A DNA stretch of 18,476 nucleotides from Opitutaceae bacterium (GTDB lineage Bacteria; Verrucomicrobiota; Verrucomicrobiia; Opitutales; Opitutaceae): NCBI GenBank assembly GCA_005787865.1, contig SXZN01000126.1, positions 1 to 18,476 of the forward strand, written 5' to 3'. Positions 7,579-14,921 of this stretch are shown one piece after another. Both the position numbers and the translations under genes were made by a program. Each line of letters opens with the position of its first letter. The stretch's first letter is position 1. Below the pieces are notes generated by a model that saw only the letters and a list, made by a program, of their open reading frames with translations, was not told where the DNA came from and did not search any database.

Positions 7579-8673
7579 ATGCAAGTTCCTTTTCTCAACC
7601 TGCGACCGCAACATCAAGCTCTCCGTACGGAGGTGCTCGCGGCCTTAGCGGCGACTTATGATGCGACCCGCTTTTGTTTGGGCGCTGATGTGGAAAATTT
7701 TGAAAAAGCTTTTAGTGCTACTTTTGGTCATGCGCGAACGCTGGGGATGAATAGCGGAACTTCGCCCCTGCATATTGCTTCGCTGTGTGGCGGGTTTGGT
7801 CCCGGCGACGAAATTATTACCACTCCGTTTACCTTTGCCTCAAGTTGCTGGGGGATCAGCTACGTCGGGGCTAAACCTGTTTTTGTCGATATTGAACCTG
7901 ACACGTGGTGCATCAGTCCGGCTGCCATTGCTCAAGCCATCACGCCGAAAACGAAAGGGATCGTGGTCGTGCATATTTTTGGTCAGCCCGCGCGCATGGA
8001 TGAAATCATGACGATCGCGCGCCAGCATAATTTATTCGTCGTGGAAGACTGTGCCCAAGCCGTTGGCGCACAGTATCGAGGGGCCTCCGTGGGGGGGATC
8101 GGCGACTGCGGCACGTTCAGTTTTTATCCAACCAAAAACCTCGGTGCGTGCGGCGAAGGTGGGGCGTTCGTGTCGCGGCATACCGCGGTGATGGATCGCG
8201 CGCAATTGCTCCGCGTGCATGGTTCACCTAAACGCTACACCCACACCGCGGTGGGCTTTAATTTTCGCATGGATGGTTTTCAGGGCGCGATTCTGAATAT
8301 TAAATTGAAGCACCTTGCTACTTGGACCGCGCGCCGCCGGGCGATCGCGGCGCGTTATTTGCGCGGCATCAAGCGATCCGACGTGCAGTTGCCCATCGTG
8401 CCCGTTTACGGCGAATCGGTTTGGCATCAATTTACCTTACTGCACCCCCAGCGCGATGCCTTGCGGGCGCATCTCGAGCAAGGCGGGGTGGGGACGGAGA
8501 TTATTTATCCTGGCCCGATGCATTTGCAGCCCTGCTATGCGGAGCTGGGCTATCTCCCGGGCCGACTCCCGGTAGCCGAGCATGCGAGTGCGCGGTGTGT
8601 GAGTTTGCCGATGTTTCCCGAGCTGACGGACGCTCAAGTTGATCACGTGATCGCTTCCCTCAATGCTTTTTGA
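7579..8673 (+). CDS. DegT/DnrJ/EryC1/StrS-family PLP aminotransferase
   Basis: Members are fold-type I PLP enzymes that usually transfer an amino group to a keto-sugar nucleotide for surface polysaccharide or antibiotic sugars; a few are dehydratases. The 364-residue protein has MNSGTSPLHIA (57-67), GDEIITTPFTF (76-86), VFVDIEPDTW (101-110), EDCAQAVGA (156-164) and SFYPTKNLGA with the PLP-binding lysine K186. Lysine at this position supports aminotransferase activity. The ATG at 7579 has GGAG at 7566-7569, one of the few clear ribosome-binding sites here; a GTG at 7564 is less likely. It follows hemD by 39 bases. No sugar-nucleotide genes lie nearby, so its substrate is unknown. Confidence 0.9.
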   Translation: MQVPFLNLRPQHQALRTEVLAALAATYDATRFCLGADVENFEKAFSATFGHARTLGMNSGTSPLHIASLCGGFGPGDEIITTPFTFASSCWGISYVGAKPVFVDIEPDTWCISPAAIAQAITPKTKGIVVVHIFGQPARMDEIMTIARQHNLFVVEDCAQAVGAQYRGASVGGIGDCGTFSFYPTKNLGACGEGGAFVSRHTAVMDRAQLLRVHGSPKRYTHTAVGFNFRMDGFQGAILNIKLKHLATWTARRRAIAARYLRGIKRSDVQLPIVPVYGESVWHQFTLLHPQRDALRAHLEQGGVGTEIIYPGPMHLQPCYAELGYLPGRLPVAEHASARCVSLPMFPELTDAQVDHVIASLNAF

Positions 8674-8701
8674 GCCAACGTTCGCGCTGACACGGCGGAT
8701 C

Positions 8702-8729
8702 TTAACTTGCTGCCACTCTCGACTATTTT
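8702..8729 (+). promoter_or_regulatory. Weak sigma-70-like promoter candidate before trpF
   Basis: TTAACT (8702-8707) and TATTTT (8724-8729) are separated by 16 bases, each matching four of six consensus positions. They lie in the 71-base gap between the DegT-family gene and trpF, 15 bases before the ATG. The match is weak and could be chance. Confidence 0.22.
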
Positions 8730-8744
8730 TCCTGCACCCACTTC

Positions 8745-9395
8745 ATGATTAACGGCATTAGATTAAAAGTCTGTGGCCTTACTTCGCTGGTCGATGCCGA
8801 GGCGGCTGATGCCAGTGGGGCTGATTATTTGGGGTTTATTTTTTACTCGGCGTCACCGCGTTATGTGTCTTTTGCCAACTATGAAGCCATGCGCGAACGC
8901 TTACCCTTGCGCAAAAAAGTCGCGGTCTCGGTTGAGCCCACGCTGACGGATTTAGTGCGCCAGCGAGCACTCGGCTTCGATCATTTCCAAATCCATTGTC
9001 CGGCGCAAACGCCCTCCGCGGTGCTGCAGGCGTGGGCTGATACCGTCGGCTCTGCTCGGCTTTGGCTCGCGCCGCGGTCGCCGGCGGCTATGCCCATCCC
9101 CCCTGAGTTGCTCGCCATCGCTGGAACCATTTTGCTCGATACTTACCACCCGGATAAAATGGGCGGAACGGGCGAGGCCGGTGATTGGTCGCAATTTAAA
9201 GCCTATCGCGAGGCACATCCGGCCAAACACTGGATCCTTTCGGGCGGGCTGGGCCCGACCAATATTTTAGCAGCGGTGACTGCTACCGGCACAACGTGGG
9301 TCGATGTTAATAGCGGAGTTGAGCAAGCCCCCGGCATCAAAAGCCCCGCTAAATTGCAGGCGCTCAGGGCCGCGATGCGCCCCGTGGCCTACTAA
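8745..9395 (+). CDS. trpF: Phosphoribosylanthranilate isomerase
   Basis: TrpF catalyses the Amadori rearrangement of phosphoribosylanthranilate to CdRP in tryptophan synthesis, on a cytosolic (beta/alpha)8 barrel. The 216-residue protein has LKVCGLT with general-base Cys10, ADYLGFIFYSASPRYV (27-42), LLDTYHPDKMGGTG (130-143) with general-acid Asp132, LSGGLGPTNI (165-174) and VDVNSGVE (186-193), the phosphate-binding end of the barrel. Two segments drift from the usual form: VAVSVEP in place of VGVFVN and FQIHCPAQ in place of QLHG-x-E. Both catalytic residues are kept, so activity is expected. No other trp gene is beside it. No Shine-Dalgarno site is seen. Confidence 0.93.
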   Translation: MINGIRLKVCGLTSLVDAEAADASGADYLGFIFYSASPRYVSFANYEAMRERLPLRKKVAVSVEPTLTDLVRQRALGFDHFQIHCPAQTPSAVLQAWADTVGSARLWLAPRSPAAMPIPPELLAIAGTILLDTYHPDKMGGTGEAGDWSQFKAYREAHPAKHWILSGGLGPTNILAAVTATGTTWVDVNSGVEQAPGIKSPAKLQALRAAMRPVAY

Positions 9396-9443
9396 CGTCA
9401 TTCGCCCGCGGTGAGTTGGGGCCGGCCTGGCTTGCTGCCTCGT

Positions 9444-10787
9444 TTAAAAGCCGGGCCGTCCGCCCCGGCTTTTCATGGCCTCGAGCTGGCGCATCATCTT
9501 CTGCTGATTGCCGCCCTTCATCATTTTCATCATTTTCTGCATCTGCTCGAATTGTTTGAGCAGTTGATTGACCTCAAGCACCTTGACGCCCGCGCCCTTC
9601 GCGATGCGAATGCGACGATTGCCGTTTAAGACGCCGGGTTTGCGCCTTTCCTGAATCGTCATGGATTGAATGATCGCTTCGGTCCGCTTCATTTGCTTGT
9701 CGGAATCATCCGGAAGCTGCACGCCACTCATCCCCGGCATCAGCCCCATGATCGACTGCATCGAGCCCATTTTTTTAACCTGCTGCATCTGCGCGAGAAA
9801 ATCTTCCAGATTAAAGTCTGCCTTGCGCATTTTCTCGGCCATGCGCTCCGCTTCCGCTTGGTCAATGTTCTCTTGGGCTTTCTCGACGAGCGTAACCACG
9901 TCGCCCATGCCAAGAATACGCGAGGCCAGTCGCTCAGGGTAAAAAACCTCGAGATCCGCCATTTTTTCGCCGACGCCGATAAATTTTATGGGCACCCCTG
10001 TGACCGACTTGATGGAGAGGGCCGCACCGCCGCGGGCATCGCCATCCAATTTAGTTAAAACAAGTCCGGTGAGAGTCAGCGCGGCGTGAAACGCTTGCGC
10101 TACATTAACCGCCTCTTGGCCCAGGGCGCCATCGGCGACGAGGAGAATTTCGTCTGGCTGGATCTGCGCGCTGAGTTTTTTAACTTCCGCAATTAAGTTT
10201 TCATCGATTTGTAGGCGGCCGGCTGTGTCGAAAAGAATCACATCCGCCGTCTGTGCGAGCGCGCGGGTGAGTCCCTGGGTGGCGATGGTTGTGACATCCC
10301 GCGAAGTGCGGTCGCCGTAAAAGCCAAGCGTTTCCTGCTGGGCGAGAATCTCCAACTGATCGATCGCCGCGGGCCGATAAATGTCACAAGCGACCACGAA
10401 GGGACGGGATCCTTTTTTCTTGAGGAATTTTCCCAGTTTTACCGTGGTGGTCGTTTTACCCGAACCATGGAGACCGACCATGAGTACTTTAAGCGGGCGG
10501 CGCGGCGCTAATTCGGTGGTGCCTTCGCCCAATAAGTGGACGAGTTCGTCATTGATGATCTTGATGATCTGTTGCCCTGGGGTGACTGTTTGAAGGACAT
10601 TTTGCCCTGTGCACTGCAACTGGACGCGGTCGATAAATTCACGGGCGACCTTAAAATGGACATCAGCCGACAAGAGCGCCGCGCGCACTTCTTTGAGGGC
10701 ATCCGCCATGTTGGCTTCGGATAATTGGCCGACCCCACGGAGGTTGCGCAGTGCGCCGGTTAGTTTTTCGGTGAGACTTGCGAACAT
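9444..10787 (-). CDS. ffh: Signal recognition particle protein Ffh (SRP54)
   Basis: Ffh binds signal sequences of nascent membrane proteins together with 4.5S RNA and docks with FtsY by GTP-dependent heterodimerisation. The 447 residues show the N domain (1-95), the G domain with GLHGSGKTTTT (105-115), DTAGR (187-191) and TKLDGDARGG (245-254), and the M domain with the RNA-binding NRRIRIAKGAG (390-400) and a methionine-rich signal-binding region. GLHGSGK replaces the usual GLQGSGK. The ATG at 10787 fits the family N-terminus MFASLTEKL; an in-frame ATG at 10877 would add 30 residues of intergenic sequence and overlap the der start. The last codons form a terminator hairpin. Confidence 0.97.
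   Translation of the reverse strand: MFASLTEKLTGALRNLRGVGQLSEANMADALKEVRAALLSADVHFKVAREFIDRVQLQCTGQNVLQTVTPGQQIIKIINDELVHLLGEGTTELAPRRPLKVLMVGLHGSGKTTTTVKLGKFLKKKGSRPFVVACDIYRPAAIDQLEILAQQETLGFYGDRTSRDVTTIATQGLTRALAQTADVILFDTAGRLQIDENLIAEVKKLSAQIQPDEILLVADGALGQEAVNVAQAFHAALTLTGLVLTKLDGDARGGAALSIKSVTGVPIKFIGVGEKMADLEVFYPERLASRILGMGDVVTLVEKAQENIDQAEAERMAEKMRKADFNLEDFLAQMQQVKKMGSMQSIMGLMPGMSGVQLPDDSDKQMKRTEAIIQSMTIQERRKPGVLNGNRRIRIAKGAGVKVLEVNQLLKQFEQMQKMMKMMKGGNQQKMMRQLEAMKSRGGRPGF
9446..9473. terminator. Bidirectional hairpin terminator shared by trpF and ffh, inside ffh
   Basis: AAAAGCCGGG (9446-9455) and CCCGGCTTTT (9464-9473) are perfect 10-bp arms with an 8-base loop. Each strand reads a G+C-rich stem followed by four U residues, so the element can stop trpF transcription from the left and ffh transcription from the right. 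It overlaps the last ffh codons (SRGGRPGF) and the first base read of its TAA stop. The T-runs are short (four), so strength is uncertain. Confidence 0.7.
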
Positions 10788-10810
10788 GAGAAACGGGAAT
10801 CTAGGAATCA

Positions 10811-10850
10811 CTCGCTCGGCGACAAGCGGCAAGTATCGCTTGCCAGCGAG
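10811..10850. repeat. Structured inverted repeat in the ffh-der divergent gap
   Basis: An outer pair, CTCGCT (10811-10816) with AGCGAG (10845-10850), encloses an inner perfect stem GGCAAG (10828-10833) with CTTGCC (10839-10844) and a five-base loop; 11 bases bulge on the left. It fills much of the 90-base gap between the ffh and der start codons. It could be a leader structure of either mRNA or a protein site. No good promoter hexamers stand out. Confidence 0.4.
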
Positions 10851-10877
10851 CCCCTCCGCCCCGAAGGTCTTGCTCAA

Positions 10878-12362
10878 ATGATTCCCGCTCCGCGCACTGT
10901 CGCTATCGTAGGCCGCCCTAATGTGGGCAAAAGCCGCCTGTTTAATCGCTTGGCCCGTAAACGCATTTCAATCGTTCACGATATGCCCGGGGTTACCCGC
11001 GATGTGGTCAACGCTGAGGTTAAAGACGGCGGCTATACCTTGCTCGACACCGGCGGTATCGGTTTAACCGGTAGCGATACGCCGGCGCGCATCACTAAGG
11101 CCTCGGAATTGCAGGTCAGTTTTGCGATCGAGGCGGCGGGGGTAATCGTCTTCGTTATCGATGCCCGCGAGGGTGTTACCGCGCTTGATGAGCGCATTGC
11201 CCAATCACTGCGCCGCAGCAAAAAAACGGTGCTCCTCGTCGCCAATAAGGCGGATAGTGGTGAGGAAAAAATCGCAGAAGTTTCGAGCTTCTTTCGTTTG
11301 GGCTTCGGCAAGCCCTTCTACTTGTCAGCGGAGCATGGCAATGGCGAAGCTGAGTTGCGAGACGCAATTTTGGCTGAACTCGGCCCGATGCCCGAATTGA
11401 CGGAACTCGATAAAGAACGGTTGAGTATTTGTTTTGTTGGTCGACCCAACGTCGGTAAATCCTCCCTCAGCAATCGGCTGCTGAAAAGCGATCGGCTGAT
11501 CGTTAGTGATCAACCGGGCACCACGCGCGACGCCGTCGAGCTTGATTTTACTTATATTAGCCGAGAAGGAAAACCGTGGCCGTTTCGCTTGATCGACACC
11601 GCGGGCATTCGCGCTGCCACCAAATTATCTTCGTCGGTCGAATATTTCTCCCGCTTGCGCTCGTTGGAAGCCATCCACAACGCCGACGTTGTTTTTATGG
11701 TGCTGGATGCGATGGAAGGGGTCACGCAGCAGGATCAGTCGATCGCGGGCGAGATCGTTAAAGCGGCCAAACCCATTGTGATCGTCGTTAATAAATGGGA
11801 CTTGGTGCACAAGGCTTTCAGCGGTGGGGAAAATTCGGCGGTAGAGAAATTCGCCACGGAGCGCGAATTTCGCGAGCATTTCGAGAAAGCTATGTTTGAG
11901 AAATTATTTTTCACTCCCGGGGCTCCCGTGATGTTTGTGTCCGCGCTCACCGGTCATGAAATTACCCGCATGCTCAAGTCGGCCCGCGCGCTGAACCGGC
12001 GGTTAGATACGAAGATCCCCACCGCTAAATTGAATGCGGCGATTATCCGGCTCGCGGAGCGGACGCCGCCGCCGAGCACGTATAATATCCGCTTTCGCAT
12101 TTATTACGCGACGCAGACCAGCACGCGGCCCTTCCGCATGAAATTGTTCTGTAACCAAGAACGGAGTCTGACGGAATCTTACCGGCGCTACCTCGAAGCG
12201 GGGCTCGTTAAGGAATTTGATTTGGACGGCTGCCCGATTCACTTCGATCTCATCGGCAAGAAAAAACAAAGCGTGGCTGATCGTCTCGCGGCTAAAGGTC
12301 AGCGCCAAAATCTGGCGCGAGCCGAGGCCGCGGGAGTGGATGAGGACACGTTCGACGACTAA
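10878..12362 (+). CDS. der: Double-GTPase ribosome biogenesis factor Der (EngA)
   Basis: Der assists maturation of the 50S ribosomal subunit. It has two tandem GTPase domains and a C-terminal KH-like domain, all visible in the 494 residues: GRPNVGKS (12-19), DTGG (57-60) and NKAD (123-126) in the first; GRPNVGKS (188-195), DTAGI (240-244), NKWD (305-308) and SAL (355-357) in the second; and the KH-like part from about 380, including RIYYATQTSTRP. The stretch between NKWD and SAL (about 310-350) looks roughly a dozen residues longer than usual, and the tail after 462 is a charged extension. The gene leads the der-fmt-LysM-parB set. No Shine-Dalgarno site precedes the ATG. Confidence 0.97.
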   Translation: MIPAPRTVAIVGRPNVGKSRLFNRLARKRISIVHDMPGVTRDVVNAEVKDGGYTLLDTGGIGLTGSDTPARITKASELQVSFAIEAAGVIVFVIDAREGVTALDERIAQSLRRSKKTVLLVANKADSGEEKIAEVSSFFRLGFGKPFYLSAEHGNGEAELRDAILAELGPMPELTELDKERLSICFVGRPNVGKSSLSNRLLKSDRLIVSDQPGTTRDAVELDFTYISREGKPWPFRLIDTAGIRAATKLSSSVEYFSRLRSLEAIHNADVVFMVLDAMEGVTQQDQSIAGEIVKAAKPIVIVVNKWDLVHKAFSGGENSAVEKFATEREFREHFEKAMFEKLFFTPGAPVMFVSALTGHEITRMLKSARALNRRLDTKIPTAKLNAAIIRLAERTPPPSTYNIRFRIYYATQTSTRPFRMKLFCNQERSLTESYRRYLEAGLVKEFDLDGCPIHFDLIGKKKQSVADRLAAKGQRQNLARAEAAGVDEDTFDD

Positions 12363-12365
12363 GCT

Positions 12366-13364
12366 ATGCGGCGGATTGTTTTCATGGGCTCGGATGGCAT
12401 TGCGCTGCCCGCCTTGAATTGGCTGGTCAGCGCGGCGAAGGATTGGGCGGAGGTAGTGGCAGTTTTCACCCAGCCCGATCGCGCCGTGGGTCGTGGGCAA
12501 AAGATTTCAGCGAACGCCATCAAAACGTGGGCATTAGCGCAGGGCCTGCCTGTGCACCAACCAGTCAAATTGGGTAGCGTCGAACGTGAACAATTAGCCG
12601 CGTTGCAGCCCGATATCACGTTGGTCATGGCGTACGGACATATTTTACGGCCGGAATTTATTAACACCCCGCTTGGGGGAACGCTTAATCTCCATACCTC
12701 GATTTTACCCGCCTACCGAGGGGCTTCTCCGATTCAAACCGCGCTGGCTTCGGGTGAGACGACGACGGGGATCACCCTCATGCGCATTGTGCCGGAACTG
12801 GATGCTGGACCGATTGCGGGGCAGGAATGGGTGGTGATCGATCCGCTCGATACCGCGCTCGCATTGGAGGCGAAGTTGGCGCAGGCCAGCGTGGCATTGT
12901 TGCAGCGCTTATTGCCGGCCATCTTGGCGGGCACCCAGATTTTTACGGAGCAAAATTCGGCGGCGGCAACTTTTTGTCGGCGACTAGAAAAATCTGACGG
13001 CGCCCTCGATTTTAATGCCCCCGCGCGGGTATTGGCAGCGCGGATTAACGGTCTGGCGGCCTGGCCCAGTTGCACGGTTTTGCTGAACGGTCAGTCGATT
13101 AGATTAGGCTTGGCCGACGTCAGTAATTTAACCCAGTACCAGCCGGTGGGAGCCGGGGTGGTGTATGGCAGTGACGCCGATGGGCTCCTCGTGGATACGG
13201 GTCAAGGCTTGCTCCGTTTGCGTCAGCTGCAGCGTCCCGGCGGTAAGATGCTTTCAGCGGCGGAATTTCTGCGGGGGTTCCCTGTGCCGACGGCGACGGC
13301 ATTACCCGGCCAAGCGATGGCGCCGCTTGTCGCCGCGCGGCCCTTTACGCGATCGAAAGGCTAA
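12366..13364 (+). CDS. fmt: Methionyl-tRNA formyltransferase
   Basis: Fmt transfers a formyl group from 10-formyltetrahydrofolate to initiator Met-tRNA. The 332-residue protein carries the N-terminal catalytic Rossmann-like domain with VMAYGHILRPEFIN (87-100), NLHTSILPAYRGASPI (108-123; catalytic Asn108 and His110) and PELDAGPI with Asp146, then the C-terminal tRNA-binding OB-like domain from about 205, including SDGALDFNAPA and ARINGLAAWP. Three bases separate it from the der stop, so the two are almost certainly cotranscribed. The usual partner gene def (peptide deformylase) is not beside it. The opening MRRIVFMGSDGIALPAL is a mild variant of the usual GTPDFA motif. Confidence 0.97.
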   Translation: MRRIVFMGSDGIALPALNWLVSAAKDWAEVVAVFTQPDRAVGRGQKISANAIKTWALAQGLPVHQPVKLGSVEREQLAALQPDITLVMAYGHILRPEFINTPLGGTLNLHTSILPAYRGASPIQTALASGETTTGITLMRIVPELDAGPIAGQEWVVIDPLDTALALEAKLAQASVALLQRLLPAILAGTQIFTEQNSAAATFCRRLEKSDGALDFNAPARVLAARINGLAAWPSCTVLLNGQSIRLGLADVSNLTQYQPVGAGVVYGSDADGLLVDTGQGLLRLRQLQRPGGKMLSAAEFLRGFPVPTATALPGQAMAPLVAARPFTRSKG

Positions 13365-13401
13365 GGCTTGTTTTTTTCAAAGTTTTCCCGAACATAGCCT
13401 T

Positions 13402-13980
13402 ATGGGTAGTAATTTATTACGAGCGGGTAGCTGGTTGGTCGTGCTGACCACGGCGGCGTGGGGCCAAACTTACTCGGACAATGTTCGCGTGGAATTAGCC
13501 AATCTTCGTCAGGATACGCTGTTGCTCACGCAGCGGGTGGGGGAGTTGTCGATGACGGTCGAGCAACTCACGCGGGATAATAGTTCGCTGCAGAATAAAG
13601 CGAACCAAAGCTATGCGACGATCGAGCAGCTCAATAAGGCGGTAGCGGATATTAACCGCACGCTGCAAGCCGGCCTCGCTGAGCAGAAACGAGACACGCT
13701 CAATCACGTGAGCGCGCAGATGGAACGCCTCGCTCGGCAAACCCAAGCCGCGATCGATGCTTTGGCGAAAAATCAGGCGACGCGTCCCGCCCTGCAAACG
13801 TCCTTTTCCGAAGAATTTCCTAAGGAGGGCATTAACTATACAGTCCAGGCGGGTGATACTCTATCCGGTATTGCGAAGAAATATGGGGCGAAGCTCAGCG
13901 ATGTGCGCAACGCCAATAAGATTGCGGACGATACGCGGATTCGCGTCGGGCAAACGCTTTTTATTCCTCAGGGAAAATAA
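13402..13980 (+). CDS. Secreted coiled-coil protein with C-terminal LysM domain
   Basis: The 192-residue protein begins with a probable signal peptide (positive n-region, then WLVVLTTAAWG, cleavage near residue 21 before QTYSDN). Residues about 28-125 are rich in heptad-spaced Leu, Val and Ile among charged and polar residues, predicting a long coiled coil. A single LysM domain fills 144-190 (YTVQAGDTLSGIAKKYG ... LFIPQ), which in known families binds N-acetylglucosamine chains of peptidoglycan. It therefore probably sits in the periplasm attached to the wall, as a structural or scaffolding protein; the partner is unknown. It lies 37 bases after fmt and 2 bases before parB. The ATG at 13402 is chosen because it gives the signal peptide; upstream codons lie inside fmt. 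Confidence 0.87.
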   Translation: MGSNLLRAGSWLVVLTTAAWGQTYSDNVRVELANLRQDTLLLTQRVGELSMTVEQLTRDNSSLQNKANQSYATIEQLNKAVADINRTLQAGLAEQKRDTLNHVSAQMERLARQTQAAIDALAKNQATRPALQTSFSEEFPKEGINYTVQAGDTLSGIAKKYGAKLSDVRNANKIADDTRIRVGQTLFIPQGK

Positions 13981-13982
13981 TT

Positions 13983-14897
13983 ATGGCTATTCCAAAATCA
14001 CGACTCGGCCGCGGTTTGGGTTCACTTATCACGAGTGGGACCACTGCACCTAAATCATCGCCGACTCCGGTCAGCGTTCTCCCGGCCGCGCCCGCCGCGC
14101 TCGCTGATGGTCTCCCCGGCTATCGTGAACTGGCCGTTCATCTGGTGGAGTCTAATCCCTATCAGCCCCGCAAAGAATTTTTACCGGAAGCACTCGCTGA
14201 ATTAGTCGAGAGTATCCGGGCGGAGGGTTTGTTGCAGCCGATCGTGGTGCGGGCCGTCGGTGATAAATTTCAGCTCATCGCTGGAGAGCGCCGTTGGCGG
14301 GCTTTTCAGCAGCTAAAAATTAAAACCATTCCAGCACGGGTAATGACTTCCAGTGATGCCTCGTCGGCCTCATTGGCGCTGATCGAAAATTTACAGCGCG
14401 CTGATTTGAATGCGCTGGAGGAAGCTCACGGTTATGCCAGTTTGATTCGAGATTTTGATTTAACCCAAGATGCGGCGGCGCAACGCGTGGGCAAGGGCCG
14501 GGCTTCAGTTGCTAATTCACTGCGGCTACTGGCGTTGGAAACTGAACTGCAAGGGTATATCAGCAAAGGCTTACTCAGTGTCGGCCACGCGAAGGTGTTG
14601 CTGGGCGTTCAAAATTCTCGCGAAAGGGTGGCGCTTGGCCGCCGCACCTTAGAGCAAGGTTTGAGCGTTCGGGCTCTCGAGGAATTAGTCCAATCTCACG
14701 GTGGTGGGTCGGGGAAAAAACGGAAGATGCCGGCCGCGACGGCTACGGCCTTGTCTGATATTGAGAAGAAAATTACTTCCCATTTGGGCGCGCGGACAAC
14801 GCTCAAGCATTCGCCGAAGCGCGGGCGCATCATGATTGAATATCAGGGGAATGACGATCTGTCCCGCGTGCTCGAGAAAATGGGCGTGCGCTTGTGA
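13983..14897 (+). CDS. parB: ParB/Spo0J-family chromosome-partitioning protein
   Basis: ParB is a CTP-dependent DNA clamp that loads at parS sites, spreads, and is positioned by ParA for chromosome segregation. The 304 residues start with the ParA-contact peptide KSRLGRGLGSLI (5-16), then the CTPase domain with LLQPIVVR (83-90), GERRWRAF (101-108) and ENLQRADLN (135-143), the helix-turn-helix near 160-183 for parS recognition, and a C-terminal dimerisation region (about 250-304). Lengths and motifs match chromosomal ParB. parA is usually adjacent but is not in this window. The gene follows the LysM gene by 2 bases; AGGG about nine bases upstream may serve as a ribosome-binding site. Confidence 0.96.
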   Translation: MAIPKSRLGRGLGSLITSGTTAPKSSPTPVSVLPAAPAALADGLPGYRELAVHLVESNPYQPRKEFLPEALAELVESIRAEGLLQPIVVRAVGDKFQLIAGERRWRAFQQLKIKTIPARVMTSSDASSASLALIENLQRADLNALEEAHGYASLIRDFDLTQDAAAQRVGKGRASVANSLRLLALETELQGYISKGLLSVGHAKVLLGVQNSRERVALGRRTLEQGLSVRALEELVQSHGGGSGKKRKMPAATATALSDIEKKITSHLGARTTLKHSPKRGRIMIEYQGNDDLSRVLEKMGVRL

Positions 14898-14921
14898 GCG
14901 CCGTGCCTGCGCTTATTTTTT
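14895..14921 (+). terminator. Intrinsic terminator at the parB stop codon
   Basis: AGCGC (14897-14901) pairs with GCGCT (14909-14913), extended by a G-T and a T-A pair, with a seven-base loop and followed by six T residues (14916-14921). It begins at the TGA of parB and covers the stop codon of the convergent gene on the other strand. The stem is short, so moderate strength is expected. Confidence 0.55.

Noticed and set aside
8641..8652. GATCACGTGATC, a perfect palindrome with the CACGTG core of parS.
   Set aside because: The flanks do not match the parS consensus TGTTTCACGTGAAACA, and it lies in the 3' coding end of the DegT-family gene, where DHVIA codons produce it.
10785..10877. A 30-residue N-terminal extension of Ffh starting at 10877.
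   Set aside because: The added residues do not resemble Ffh; the family N-terminus starts at the ATG at 10787, and the extension would overlap the der start.
13371..13377. A run of seven T residues after fmt, as a possible terminator.
   Set aside because: No stem of useful length precedes it, and the close spacing suggests read-through into the LysM gene.
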